The notes beneath the pieces are model-generated. The model did no database searches, had not been told where the DNA came from, and saw only the letters and a program-made list of their open reading frames with translations. This document shows, piece by piece, positions 17,362 to 26,824 of a DNA stretch of 64,000 nucleotides. The position numbers and the translations under genes are program-made. How positions within the stretch are numbered: position 1 is the stretch's first letter; each line of letters opens with the position of its first letter. This DNA comes from Hymenobacter volaticus (GTDB lineage Bacteria; Bacteroidota; Bacteroidia; Cytophagales; Hymenobacteraceae): contig NZ_CP095068.1 of NCBI RefSeq assembly GCF_022921055.1, positions 1 through 64,000 of the forward strand, in the 5' to 3' direction.

Positions 17362-18422
17362 TTAGGATTGGGGAGTAAAAGGCAGTTCGATCCGTACGGC
17401 AAATCCTTGCTGCGGGGCCGTGTGAATGGCCAAGGCGTAGCGGGAGCCGTAGAGGGCGCGCAGCCTCTCTTCGCTGTTGCGCAAACCTATACCGCGGGAA
17501 TTTGCCTGGTCGGCCCCCGGCCATTGTCGCTTACTTGCAACACGAGCCGCCCATCTTGCTGATCGGCCTGAATGTGGATGGCGCCGGCACCTGAGGCGGC
17601 AGTGAGGCCGTGCTTGACTGCGTTTTCAATTAATGGTTGCAGCAACAGGTTGGGAACTAGCGCCGGCAGCGTGTCGGGTGCGAGTTGGTAGGTAATGGAG
17701 AGGCGGTCGGAAAAGCGGATTTGCTCCATTTCCAAGTATAGCTGCGCAAAGTGCAGCTCCTGGGCCAGCGTCACCTGGTGCTCGTCGGTGTTGTCGAGTA
17801 CCAGGCGCAGAAACTCGCCCAGCTTGGCCGTCATGCGCTGGGCCATGCGGGGCTCGTCGTCGATGAGGGTGGCAATAGCATTGAGCGTGTTGAACAAGAA
17901 ATGGGGCTGCAACTGCATTTTCAGGGCCTGCAGTTGCGCTTGCACTAGTTGCACTTCCAGTTGCGCCGCATCCAGCGTGCGCCGATGATACCGTTCATAA
18001 AAGTCGAGCGCATAAGCCACGAACAGCAGCATCCAGTAAGCGGGAATCCAAATATTGATGTCGGAGAGGATGGTAGCCCAGGAGAGTACAATGCCCGGCG
18101 CGCCCATCAAAAAGAGCAGCGTAACGTGCAGCACGCGGAAAAGCACCGTAAGGAGCATGCTCGCGCCGGCGTGCACGAGGGCAGAATAAACCCAACCCCG
18201 CCGACCGGCAGTCAAATCGAAGTGTGCCGCCAGCCAAAACACGAGGGGCGTGAACAGCATCCAGATCAGGCCGTAGAGCAGTGGGCCCAGCACGGCCGTG
18301 CGCCAAGACACCGGGCCCGCTCCCGAGAGGGCCTGCACGTACACCACCACCACCATAAAGACGCTAAACATGCCCCAGGCCAGGGCAATGCGCAACCAAT
18401 TAATTTTTTCGAGCTTGAGCAT
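17362..18422 (-). CDS. LytS/YehU-type sensor histidine kinase, frameshifted
   Basis: This membrane kinase would be 353 residues after repair. About four membrane helices lie in the first 150 residues, then the His_kinase domain with the phosphoacceptor in QPHFLFNTLNAIATL and an ATP-binding domain with LIENAVKHG and SDNG. The frame ends early at residue 321 of the longer reading because of the run at 17514-17518 (GGGGG on the coding strand). One more G yields GRGADQANSRGIGLRN, the normal end of the G-box region, and the gene then closes at 17362. The start at 18422 (MLKLEKINW) is preferred to 18452. Partner: the LytTR regulator 18 bases downstream. Confidence 0.88.
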
Positions 18423-18846
18423 GCAGTGTGGCCCTGGATAGACCCCCTCCAACGAAAACCTAGGACGAGATGTTGGGGAGTATACCTAGCTTGTTCCGGC
18501 ACAGTGCTTAGGTACTTGTAGCGCAAAATGGAAGCTGGCTAGATAGCCTATGTGAACGACTTCCAGAAGAATAACCCTTGCGCTTACATCAATTGAAAAT
18601 GTGGTTTTCATGCTCGCCGAACGTAAGCCAAGCCTTACTTTGCGAGGATTAGAGCAAGCTTACTTGTATGAAAAGGGCGACGTTTTGCAGTTATGCGCGC
18701 AAAGTTGGATGTTTAATAGCTCCCACTGAAAAGCGCTAAGTGTGGCGGCGGGTGCTAGTTGCGGATAGAGGGTAGTTGAATGCCACCGTAACCATGCGTA
18801 AGTAATTCGTGCTTGGCCCGGCGTAGTTGTTTTTCCTGTTAACTGA
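18423..18846. other. Divergent intergenic region, kinase and AraC genes
   Basis: About 420 bases between the leftward kinase operon and the rightward AraC-type gene must hold both promoters. No repeat or clear operator was seen. A minus-strand open frame reaching into the AraC gene is a shadow. Confidence 0.4.
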
Positions 18847-19707
18847 ATGTTTTTTCGCTTTCCACCCGATATCGTCCCTTCCCAGGATGCATCGTTTTTG
18901 ACTGGTAAAACGGAAACGTTTGCCAAACTCAAAATAGAGTCGAAAGCCGGTAAGCGGACCGTTTTCCTAACGGAGCACACCATCCTTCTGGTTGTGCAGG
19001 GAATCAAGCTGCTGCACTTTTCCAACCACACTCTACAGGTAGGACCCGGCCAGGTGGTTTTGCTCAGGAAGGGGATTTACGTGATGGCCGAGTACATCGA
19101 AGAAGGGTTGAGCTTCGAAGCCTTGTTGCTTTTCCTGCCGGGCAAGGTCTTGCAATCCGTCCGTGTACTTACTCCTCGGCCCCGGCCGCTGGCGGAAGCA
19201 TCCTGCCTCGTACTGACCGCCGACGATTTGGTGCAGGGGTTTAAAACGCAGTTGCGTCTCTACTTCGATAAGCCCTTGCTGGAGCCCAACCACCTGATGG
19301 CCGTCAAGCAACAGGAAATACTGTTGCTGCTCAATGCTGCTGGTTATCAGCAACAGGTGGCTGATTTTGTAGCGGCGGCACTGAGCACAGAACCAGCGGA
19401 CCTGGATTTCATCGTGCGTACCTACCTGTTACAGCCCGTTACGGTAGCCGATTTGGCGCAGCTGTGCAACCGTAGCCTAGCGTCGTTTAAGCGGGATTTC
19501 CAGCGCTTGTATCAGTGCCCACCCCGGCAGTGGCTGAACCAGCAACGCTTAGCTCACGCCCGCCTCCTGCTGCAAAACGGGGACAAGCGGGTAGCGGAAG
19601 TGGCGCAGGAATGCGGCTTCGAGAATACTTCGCACTTCATTCGAATCTTCAAGAAAGCATATGGGCACACGCCTCATGCCCTGCGGACCAAAATGACTAT
19701 TGATTGA
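18847..19707 (+). CDS. AraC-family transcriptional regulator
   Basis: This 286-residue regulator has an N-terminal cupin-like sensing half (TVFLTEHTILLVVQGIK, VGPGQVVLLRKGIYVMAEY) and a C-terminal AraC DNA-binding domain of two helix-turn-helix units (VADLAQLCNRSLASFKRDF at about 205-223 and VAEVAQECGFENTSHFIRIF at about 252-271, then KKAYGHTPHALR). It is followed after 62 bases by a short-chain dehydrogenase on the same strand, a frequent arrangement in which the regulator controls the enzyme. The ligand is unknown. Confidence 0.9.
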   Translation: MFFRFPPDIVPSQDASFLTGKTETFAKLKIESKAGKRTVFLTEHTILLVVQGIKLLHFSNHTLQVGPGQVVLLRKGIYVMAEYIEEGLSFEALLLFLPGKVLQSVRVLTPRPRPLAEASCLVLTADDLVQGFKTQLRLYFDKPLLEPNHLMAVKQQEILLLLNAAGYQQQVADFVAAALSTEPADLDFIVRTYLLQPVTVADLAQLCNRSLASFKRDFQRLYQCPPRQWLNQQRLAHARLLLQNGDKRVAEVAQECGFENTSHFIRIFKKAYGHTPHALRTKMTID

Positions 19708-19769
19708 GCTATTTGGGTTATTCCCGCCGTTGCCCGCCCCGGTAAGTTTGCTTCATAAAACAACAACCT

Positions 19770-20372
19770 ATGAAGATCTTACTTATTGGTGGGCACGGAA
19801 CCATCGGCAAACGGGTGGCCGCGGCTTTGGCCGAGCGGCATGACCTGACTATTGCGGGCCGCAGCAGCGGCGACGTCCGCGTAGACCTTGCTTCGGTGGC
19901 ATCCATCGACGCCATGTTCCAACAGCTAGGCCCCATCGACGCCTGCATCTGCACGGCGGGCACCGGGTACTACGGCGACTTTCACACCATGAGCCAGCAG
20001 CACCTGATGGGCGGCATCGAAGGCAAATTACTAGGGCAGGTAAATCTGGTATTGATCGGCAAGCGCTACCTCACAACTGGGGGCTCGTTTACGCTCACTT
20101 CCGGCATTGCGGCCGAGCACCCGGCCCGCAACGGAGCCTGCGTGGCCATGCTCAACGGAGCCATCAACAGCTTTGTGCTGGCCGCGGCCCAGGAACTCAA
20201 GGAAGACCAGCGCATCAACGTCGTAAGTCCGGGGCTGGTGGAAGATAGCCGGGAGCGGTACGGCGCGCTTTTTCCGGGCTACAACCTGGTGCCGATGGGC
20301 AAGGTGGTGAATGCCTACCTGCTCAGCGTAGAAGGAGCCGTAAACGGCCGAATTCTTAAAGTCTATTCGTAA
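19770..20372 (+). CDS. Short-chain dehydrogenase/reductase
   Basis: This 200-residue cytoplasmic oxidoreductase is a compact SDR. It begins MKILLIGGHGTIGKRVAAAL, the Rossmann Gly motif (GGHGTIG), and has a cofactor-discriminating IAGRSSGDVRVD loop, where the basic residue suggests NADP(H). The conserved ICTAGTGYYG segment stands in the place of NNAG. The usual catalytic Tyr-x3-Lys is not seen: the Ser of TLTSGIAAEHPARNG is present but Tyr is replaced, so it belongs to the atypical SDRs. It is downstream of an AraC regulator. Substrate unknown. Confidence 0.85.
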   Translation: MKILLIGGHGTIGKRVAAALAERHDLTIAGRSSGDVRVDLASVASIDAMFQQLGPIDACICTAGTGYYGDFHTMSQQHLMGGIEGKLLGQVNLVLIGKRYLTTGGSFTLTSGIAAEHPARNGACVAMLNGAINSFVLAAAQELKEDQRINVVSPGLVEDSRERYGALFPGYNLVPMGKVVNAYLLSVEGAVNGRILKVYS

Positions 20373-20411
20373 CCTTTAAGGGAAGCAGCGCGCTACTTGG
20401 GTCTGGCAGAA

Positions 20412-20450
20412 AAGCAAAAGTGCAAGCGGATGAGGCTTGCACTTTTGCTT
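20412..20450. terminator. Bidirectional terminator between SDR and GH92 genes
   Basis: A perfect 16-bp stem (20412-20427 with 20435-20450, 7-base loop) sits between two converging genes. The A-rich left arm and T-rich right arm would give U-rich ends on either strand, so it likely ends both transcripts. Confidence 0.75.
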
Positions 20451-20501
20451 CTTCACGTATGCACGGTACTAGCTACTGAAACCAGCAGTATCCGTTCCAG
20501 C

Positions 20502-22700
20502 TTATTTGGTAGTGATTTCCAGTTGGCCACCTTCGCGGAAGATGGTGTGGTCGACGAAATAGCCTTGGTTATTCTTACCATTCACTTTAATGGTATTTAG
20601 CGACCTACCCGTACCAGGCTTTTTGATGGTTACTACTTTGCCATTGTCCATTTTCCAGCGGACTTCGTCGAAAAGGGGCACGCTGACGAGGTACTTGGCA
20701 TCGGCGGCGGAATACGGGTAGAGGCCCGTGGAACTGAACACGTACCAGGCCGACATTTCGCCCGCGTCGTCCATACCGGAGTAGCCTAGGCCGTCTTTAC
20801 CCATGCCGTAAAATTTCTCCATAATCTCATCGAGCCGGCGCTGCGACTTTTCCGGCTTCCCGATGAAGTAGTAAGAGAAAGGCGTTTCGTGGTCGGGCTG
20901 GTTGCCGTGGCAGTACTGCCCGATAAAGCCTGATACGTTCCGGGCAATGTGGTTGGGGTTCCAGGGCACCGTGAACAGTGAATCTAGCTTGGCCTCGAAG
21001 GGTGCAGCGCCGCCGTATAAGGCAATCAGACCGGGCATATCGTGGGGTGCGAAGAAGGACACTTGCCAGGCGTTGGCTTCCCGGTACATGTACTCGTAGT
21101 ACGGGTACTTCGGATCGAAAGGCTTCACCCAAGAGCCATCGTCGAGGCGGCCACGCATAAACTTGGTGCCGGGGTCAAACAAGTTCTTGTAGTTTTTCGA
21201 CCGCGCCATCATTATCCGGTAGGTGGCAGTGTCGTTCAAGATCTTTGCAAGTTGGGCCACGGCGTAGTCGTCGAAGGCATACTCCAGCGTTTTGGATACG
21301 CCCGCTTTGTCCTTGGTTTCCACTTCCGGGTTCGATACCTGAGTGGTGGAGATGTAGCCTTTCTGGATGTACTCGGCAATATGAGGCCGCGCGCCCCCTT
21401 CCAGATTGGCGTTGCGCAGCATCAGCCGGTACACATCTTTCACGTCGAAGTTGGTGATGCCCCGCTGGTAAGAGCCAGAAATCAAGGCCGAGGCGTGGTC
21501 GCCGTGAAAGAAGGTGGGCAGAAAGCCGGTTTTATTGCCCACGTCCTGCATGGATTTGATAACGTCGGTCGTTACCTGGGGCGTGAGCATACCAATCAGC
21601 AGGTCTTTGTTGCGGTACGTATCCCACAGCGAAGGCTCGGTGTAGTAGTTGAAATCAGCTTTGACCACGGTGCCTTTCACGTCGCGATATTCGCCGTTCA
21701 GGTCGCTGCGCAAAGCGGGCCACAAAAACGAGCGGTACAGGCAGCTATAGAACATCTGTTTTTGCTTGGGTGTACCGCCCTTTACTTCGACTTTCGAGAG
21801 CAGCGCTTCCCAGGTTTTCTCGGCCTGCTGCCGTACCTGCTCGAAGGAGCGACTGCCGATTTCCTGCTCTAGATTCAGCTTGGCATTCTCTACGCTCACA
21901 AACGATATCCCAATCCTGAGTTCTACCGGCTTGCTGCCGGCCGGCAGGCGCAGCACGGCCAAGCCGTCTTTGGTGCCTTTGCCTTGCACCTCCAAGTCCT
22001 GCAGGTTTTCGCTCAGCGCACCATAGAAGTACACCGTCTGGCGGCCGGTTTCCTGAAAGCCCTGCACGGCGGCTTCGCCGGCCTTTTCTATGTTCCAGTT
22101 GGTTACTCGCTCGTTGGACTGCGCGAGTTTGAACACGATGCGGCGGTTCTCGGGTTGATTGTAACGGTAGCGGTGAAATCCGCAGCGCAGGGTGGATGTG
22201 AGCTGTACCTGCACCCCGTAGTCCTGCAGCGTAACGCCGTAGAAACCGGGCGAAGCTTTTTCGGTGGCTTTAGCGAAACGGGAAGAGTAGTTCCCCGCAG
22301 TAGTAGCCGTCCCCGAAACTGGTAAAACCGGTAAGTGGCACAAGTTCCAGTGGCCTTTGTTGGTGTGGGCAAAAGCATAAATCACCGAATCTTCGTAGTC
22401 GTAGCCGGCGCCGGTGTGGAACTCGGTGATGGGGCTCAGCTGCACCATGGCATTGGGCAGCGAGCTACCCGGGAATACCAGCCCGGCCCACACGCCCCGC
22501 CAGTCTTTAGGAGGCGCATACCCAATGGTTTTTGGGTCGTTGAACGGGGCCGTGCCCATGAACGGGTTGGCGTATTGCAAGTGGCCGCCCGGGGCAGGAG
22601 TACTAGCAGACCGGTCGTTGCCGGTCTGCGGCGTTGTCTTGGCGCAGGAGAAAGCGCACCAAGCCAGTAACAAGATCAAGTAGCTCTTCGGCTTAGTCAT
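20502..22700 (-). CDS. GH92 alpha-mannosidase, lipoprotein (mannan locus 1)
   Basis: This 732-residue exo-acting alpha-mannosidase has a lipoprotein signal (lipobox AFSC) and the two-domain GH92 layout. Seen: the N-terminal beta-sandwich opening YANPFMGTAPF, the (alpha/alpha)6 part with YSCLYRSFLWPA, SLWDTYRNKDLLIGM and PTFFHGDHAS, and the C-terminal GMDDAGEMSAWYVFSSTGLYP. This last motif differs from the common GNEDCGQMSAW of the other GH92 proteins here, so it may belong to a different subgroup. Family members are calcium-dependent enzymes that remove alpha-1,2/1,3/1,4/1,6 mannose. It is the last gene of the leftward SusC-SusD-SusE-GH76-GH92 set. Confidence 0.92.
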   Translation of the reverse strand: MTKPKSYLILLLAWCAFSCAKTTPQTGNDRSASTPAPGGHLQYANPFMGTAPFNDPKTIGYAPPKDWRGVWAGLVFPGSSLPNAMVQLSPITEFHTGAGYDYEDSVIYAFAHTNKGHWNLCHLPVLPVSGTATTAGNYSSRFAKATEKASPGFYGVTLQDYGVQVQLTSTLRCGFHRYRYNQPENRRIVFKLAQSNERVTNWNIEKAGEAAVQGFQETGRQTVYFYGALSENLQDLEVQGKGTKDGLAVLRLPAGSKPVELRIGISFVSVENAKLNLEQEIGSRSFEQVRQQAEKTWEALLSKVEVKGGTPKQKQMFYSCLYRSFLWPALRSDLNGEYRDVKGTVVKADFNYYTEPSLWDTYRNKDLLIGMLTPQVTTDVIKSMQDVGNKTGFLPTFFHGDHASALISGSYQRGITNFDVKDVYRLMLRNANLEGGARPHIAEYIQKGYISTTQVSNPEVETKDKAGVSKTLEYAFDDYAVAQLAKILNDTATYRIMMARSKNYKNLFDPGTKFMRGRLDDGSWVKPFDPKYPYYEYMYREANAWQVSFFAPHDMPGLIALYGGAAPFEAKLDSLFTVPWNPNHIARNVSGFIGQYCHGNQPDHETPFSYYFIGKPEKSQRRLDEIMEKFYGMGKDGLGYSGMDDAGEMSAWYVFSSTGLYPYSAADAKYLVSVPLFDEVRWKMDNGKVVTIKKPGTGRSLNTIKVNGKNNQGYFVDHTIFREGGQLEITTK

Positions 22701-22755
22701 CAGGTTGGAATACAGTTAGGTAGGAGAGGGGCCTACACCAGTTTGTTATCAGTAA

Positions 22756-22811
22756 CAGCGGGCATAGTAGTAGCTACGTCACACGCGACGTTACTACCAC
22801 TATGCCCGCTG
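22756..22811 (-). terminator. Long hairpin between GH76 and GH92 genes
   Basis: A perfect 13-bp base stem (22756-22768 with 22799-22811) extends inward with about 10 of 12 further matching bases. It begins 15 bases after the GH76 stop codon. There is no T run after it on the minus strand, so it may reduce rather than stop read-through into GH92, or protect the upstream message. Confidence 0.6.
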
Positions 22812-22826
22812 CATAGGGTTACCGGG

Positions 22827-24005
22827 CTACAGGACGTTGCGGGCCTGCAAGTCAGCTAGGGCTTCCAGCATCATTACGCCACTCATCTGGGTGGAAGACT
22901 CCACGGAGCTGCCGGGAAGGGCGGTCCAGTTGGTGTTGAAAAGAAACTGTGGTCGGCGGGTGCCGCGCTTGTACAGGCTTTCCCCGTTGAACTTCAAGAA
23001 GGAAACATAGCTGGCCCGGCTAGCGGCGCTAACGGCGGGCTCAGTGGCCAGCTCGGTCAGGTACCGCACCAAAATGCCTTTGAACAAGCCCCCATCACCG
23101 TTGCCTTCATCCTTGAGGATGCCACCCGGTGCCATTTGGCTGTCGTTGAGCACGTAATTGGCCGTCCGGGTGGCATCCTCGAGGTAGCTGCCTTGCTGGG
23201 TTGCGCGGTACAAGGCCACGCCCGCCCCAATGAAGGTGCCTTGGTTGTAGGTAAAGCGCCAGTCTTTGTCAGTTTGGCCGTCGCCGAGGCGGTTGACGCC
23301 ATCCCACACCAAGCCTGAGGCCGGATCCACCAGCTTGGCTTTCTCCCACGTGTAAATCTTCTGCGCCCAAGCCAAGTCCTCGGGGTTACGGTCGAGGACG
23401 TAGAAACGCGCGGCGAGGATAGCGGCCGGGGCGTTGGCGGGCGTGTTTTTGTAGCTGCGCTGCGATTTGCGCCACGCAATGCCACCGCCCTGCTGCTCGT
23501 TCCAGCCCAGTTTGATGTCGGCCCAGAGCAAGGCAGCCGTGGCCTTATAGTCGGGGTCCTTCGTCAACTCAAAGGCCCGCAAACAGGCCAGCGCCTGCCA
23601 CTCCATGTCGTCGTAGAAATCGTTGAGGTAGGAGTTGCCGTTCTTGGCTTTGGTGCCTTGTTGCAACTGCCGCATGCGGGTCAGGTAGTCCGCGCTTTTG
23701 GTACGCTGGTAGCCGTCGGTTAGTACGTCGAGGCCGTGGGCCTGCCACCAGTAGTTGAAATCTGCGTTGCCGGCGTTGCTTTCCAAGTAATACTGACCGG
23801 TCGGCGAAAAAAAGCCCAAGCTCAGGGCTGCCTGCGCCGAATCGGCGCGGGCAGCCCAGTTGACAGCGGCCACGGTGGGCGGAACAACCGGCGGGGTAAC
23901 ATCATCATCCACGGGGTCTGCGCAAGCAACTACCAGCAAGCTTAGTAGGCCGTAACCAACCCGCAGCGCGGCCAAAGGCCGTATCGAAAAGAAAGACTTG
24001 TTCAT
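22827..24005 (-). CDS. GH76 endo-alpha-1,6-mannanase, lipoprotein
   Basis: This 392-residue enzyme has a lipoprotein signal (LLSLLVVAC), a Pro/Val-rich linker and an (alpha/alpha)6 GH76 domain. The catalytic Asp-Asp pair is visible in DFYDDMEW at about residues 133-140; HGLDVLTDGYQ and the FTYNQGTFIGAGVALYR segment are typical of the family. GH76 enzymes cut the alpha-1,6-mannan backbone of yeast cell-wall mannan. Its start is two bases from the stop of the SusE-like gene, so it is in the same operon. With GH92 and GH125 in the window it points to fungal alpha-mannan as the target; the glycan is an inference. Confidence 0.92.
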   Translation of the reverse strand: MNKSFFSIRPLAALRVGYGLLSLLVVACADPVDDDVTPPVVPPTVAAVNWAARADSAQAALSLGFFSPTGQYYLESNAGNADFNYWWQAHGLDVLTDGYQRTKSADYLTRMRQLQQGTKAKNGNSYLNDFYDDMEWQALACLRAFELTKDPDYKATAALLWADIKLGWNEQQGGGIAWRKSQRSYKNTPANAPAAILAARFYVLDRNPEDLAWAQKIYTWEKAKLVDPASGLVWDGVNRLGDGQTDKDWRFTYNQGTFIGAGVALYRATQQGSYLEDATRTANYVLNDSQMAPGGILKDEGNGDGGLFKGILVRYLTELATEPAVSAASRASYVSFLKFNGESLYKRGTRRPQFLFNTNWTALPGSSVESSTQMSGVMMLEALADLQARNVL

Positions 24006-24007
24006 AC

Positions 24008-25147
24008 TTAGCGCACCACTACCTGGTGGGTGTACGGGCCGTCGGGCTGCATTTTCACTGTGATATCAACGCTTTTCTTGTCGGCTTCCGTCTGGAACTT
24101 GTACGAGTAGTCGTAGCGCGAATCAGGGCCGGCCACTAGGTAGAAGTAAGGCAGCGGCGTATTCGCGGTGGCGCGCTGGTTGTCGGAGTTGGTACTGCCG
24201 TAGTACACCTTGCTGCTCACGCCCGCCGCGTTTTTCTCGGTGAACAAGAACTTGTAGCGCTCATCACGGCCCCAGCTTTCCTGGAAGAACTCGATGGGCG
24301 TGTTCTCGATTTTCCACAAGCCCTTGCCCACGTAGGGAATAGTGGTCTTCACCTTGTTTTCCGCTGCTATCCACAGGCCAATCGACTCGATTTCAGTTAC
24401 GGTGGCGGCGGCGTTGTTGAAGTCCACTCTCAGGCGGTAGATTTTTGGGGTGGTAGTGGGGCTGGTGCCCTGCGTGCCTTCCAGCAGCTTCACGCCATCA
24501 ATGTAGTAAGAGGTAGGCGTGCCGGTGGTTTGGTCAATCAGCTTCACCTCACCGGCGCTCAGGCGGGTATAGATTTCGAACACGCCGGACGACACGCTCT
24601 TGAAAGGCACGGCTTGGCTTAGGTTGGTGCCCCCTTCGGTACCCGAGCCGGTGATGTAGAGTTTAGCTGGAGCAGTGGCAAAACCTGCCGGGCGTTCCAG
24701 TGTCATCACGCGAGACTCCGTGGCGGGCTCCACGGTCAAGCCCTTCGAGGCGTTCACCGTCCATTTTAGCTTGCCCTGTGCCGACGACTTAATGCCGGCT
24801 AGGTTGGCAATGCGGTTAAGGTCGCCGTGGCTAAGCACAAGCTTGGTTTCGAGGCCGTTGGTGCCCGACGTGGTGCTATACAAAGGCTTGGAGAAGTCGC
24901 CGTTTTCTTGGTCGAACAGCACTTCGTACTGCACCACGGTGCCGTCGGCGGCGCGGGCTTGGCCCCACTCAAAGGTTACGGCCGCGTTGGAAGGAGGATC
25001 GAGGCGCACAAAGGTATTGGCGGCGGGTGCCAGCAGGTTGGTTACCGGCGTAATCGTCTCGTTGAGTTCATCGTCGTCTTTATCGCAGCCGGCGAGCAAA
25101 CCCGCAACAAACAATAGCAGCAACAGAGGCCAGGAAAACTTTTTCAT
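24008..25147 (-). CDS. SusE-like surface glycan-binding lipoprotein
   Basis: This 379-residue protein begins with a lipoprotein signal (LFVAGLLAGC) and a SusE-type first domain (about residues 35-150, FEWGQARAADGTVVQYEVLFD), followed by two carbohydrate-binding-like beta domains ending in the family-like YTHQVVV. SusE/SusF proteins are surface-exposed and hold polysaccharide near the SusCD importer. It lies between SusD and GH76 on the same strand with short gaps (48 and 2 bases), so it is part of mannan locus 1. Binding specificity cannot be read. Confidence 0.85.
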   Translation of the reverse strand: MKKFSWPLLLLLFVAGLLAGCDKDDDELNETITPVTNLLAPAANTFVRLDPPSNAAVTFEWGQARAADGTVVQYEVLFDQENGDFSKPLYSTTSGTNGLETKLVLSHGDLNRIANLAGIKSSAQGKLKWTVNASKGLTVEPATESRVMTLERPAGFATAPAKLYITGSGTEGGTNLSQAVPFKSVSSGVFEIYTRLSAGEVKLIDQTTGTPTSYYIDGVKLLEGTQGTSPTTTPKIYRLRVDFNNAAATVTEIESIGLWIAAENKVKTTIPYVGKGLWKIENTPIEFFQESWGRDERYKFLFTEKNAAGVSSKVYYGSTNSDNQRATANTPLPYFYLVAGPDSRYDYSYKFQTEADKKSVDITVKMQPDGPYTHQVVVR

Positions 25148-25195
25148 GATTTGAGGGATAGAAGCAGGAGTGGGAAAAAAGGTAAGTAACTGGGC

Positions 25196-26806
25196 TTACC
25201 AGCCCGGATTCTGAGTTAGGTTGGCGTTGATGTCCCGTTCACGCTGGGGCACGGGCCAGAGATAATGCTTGGCCGGGTCGAACGTGCGCTGGTCGACGCG
25301 TATGTAGCCGTTGTCGACGGCGGGGTCACCCACCTTAATGCCGTGGGCATAGCCGTTGAGCACCACTTCGGCCGTGCGCCACCGACGAATGTCGAAGATG
25401 CGCAAGCCTTCCATAGCCAGCTCGGTGCGACGCTCCCGGCGCACAATAGCACGCAAGCTGGCTTGGTCGCCGCCAGGGAAATTGAGGGCGCCCTGGTCGG
25501 TAAAGCCAGCCCGGCGGCGCAGGGCGGCTATGGTGGTATTCCAGTCGGCAGCGGTCAGCTTATTTTGCTCAACCAACGCTTCGGCGTGCATCAAGAGCAC
25601 ATCGGCGTAGCGAATCAGCATCAAGTTCAAGCCCGAGTTCAGGTTGGCATCGGCCGTGGGGTCGAAGTACTTGGCCGTGTAGTAGCCGGTCGGGCTGGCG
25701 TCGGCGCGGTCCACGGAATTGTCGCCGGTGCCCGGAAAAGTGCGAATGGTGATGGTGGAGTTGTCGGGGCGCTTCCAGGCGTAGCCGTCATAAACCAGGG
25801 TGGCGGCAAAGCGCGGGTCGCGGCCCGCGTACGGGGTGGCTTCGTTGTAGCCCGAGCCAGCTTCGTTGATGGCTTTGCCGTTGGCCATCACGTAGTCACT
25901 AACCAGTTCCTGGGTCGGGGCGATGGAGCCAACCAGCTTACCCTCGGTGCGCGGAATGAAAAAGCGCTGCACCGAATACGTGCGCAAGGGAAAGACATAT
26001 TGCAGGTCGAGCACGTCCTCGCTGTTGTTCTCGTTGGCCGGCGAAAACACGCCGGCGTAGCTCGGAAACAAGCTGTACGAACCGGCCTGGCCGCCAATCA
26101 GCTGGGTGGTGATAGCCGATACATCTGCCCACCGGCCTTCATACAGTAGTACGCGGGCTTTCAGGGCGAGGGCAGCGCCTTTCGTGAAGCGGCCTTTGTC
26201 TTCCGTTGCGTAAGCGGTGTTTAGGGGTAAAGCAGCCGCGGCTGCGTCTAGCTCGCTCAGCACAAAAGTTAGCACCTCGGTGCGTGGAGCACGGGGTACG
26301 GCGTTGGCTTCCGTCACGCTTACCTCGGTCGTGATGAGGGGCACGTCGCCGTACCAGGTCATCAGTTGAAAATAATGGAATGCGCGGATGGCTTGGGCCT
26401 CGGCGATGTAGCGGGCCTTCAGGTTGGCATCCAGGCTCACAATCTTGTTGATGTTGTTCAACAGCCGGTTGCAGGCGCGGATACCGCCGTAATGATAGCC
26501 CCACTCGTTGGTGATACGCGCTTGGTTGGTGCCATAGGCGCCCTCGGCAATGTTGCGCGCGTTGGAGCCGTCCACGTCGCTTTTATTGAAGGCGTTGTCG
26601 GAAAGCGTTTCGTTGAAGAAGAAGTACTCGCTGGAGTAGAGACCCGAGTAGCAGGAATTCAGCACGTTCGACGCGTCGGTGGGCTGAGTCCAAAATGTGT
26701 CGTCGGTGGGGCGGTCAGTGGGCGGGAGGTCAAGCTCTTGGCAGCTGGAAAGGCCCATGCCCAGTCCGAGTCCCACTAGCATTGTATAGCGGAGGGTGCG
26801 ATTCAT
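25196..26806 (-). CDS. SusD/RagB-family lipoprotein (mannan locus 1)
   Basis: This 536-residue surface lipoprotein has a lipobox (GLSSC) and the SusD fold. Seen: the N-terminal PTDRPTDDTFWTQPTDAS, the TPR helices ARYIAEAQAIRAFHYFQLM and KGAALALKARVLLYEGRW, and the C-terminal VRRERRTELAMEGLRIFDIRRW followed by YLWPVPQRERDINANLTQN. SusD lids bind glycan and cap the SusC barrel. It starts 18 bases after the SusC stop codon and is followed by the SusE-like gene. Confidence 0.95.
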   Translation of the reverse strand: MNRTLRYTMLVGLGLGMGLSSCQELDLPPTDRPTDDTFWTQPTDASNVLNSCYSGLYSSEYFFFNETLSDNAFNKSDVDGSNARNIAEGAYGTNQARITNEWGYHYGGIRACNRLLNNINKIVSLDANLKARYIAEAQAIRAFHYFQLMTWYGDVPLITTEVSVTEANAVPRAPRTEVLTFVLSELDAAAAALPLNTAYATEDKGRFTKGAALALKARVLLYEGRWADVSAITTQLIGGQAGSYSLFPSYAGVFSPANENNSEDVLDLQYVFPLRTYSVQRFFIPRTEGKLVGSIAPTQELVSDYVMANGKAINEAGSGYNEATPYAGRDPRFAATLVYDGYAWKRPDNSTITIRTFPGTGDNSVDRADASPTGYYTAKYFDPTADANLNSGLNLMLIRYADVLLMHAEALVEQNKLTAADWNTTIAALRRRAGFTDQGALNFPGGDQASLRAIVRRERRTELAMEGLRIFDIRRWRTAEVVLNGYAHGIKVGDPAVDNGYIRVDQRTFDPAKHYLWPVPQRERDINANLTQNPGW

Positions 26807-26824
26807 GGAAGTGCAGATAGGGAA

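Noticed and set aside
18660..19031. Minus-strand open frame overlapping the AraC gene
   Set aside because: Antisense to a clear AraC-family N-terminus and lacking protein character.
21042..21872. Long open frame opposite the GH92 gene (276 codons)
   Set aside because: Antisense shadow of GH92; typical of high-GC third-position coding.
25265..26149. Long open frame opposite the SusD gene (294 codons)
   Set aside because: It is an antisense shadow of a well-supported SusD gene with Gly/Ala/Val/Arg-heavy composition.
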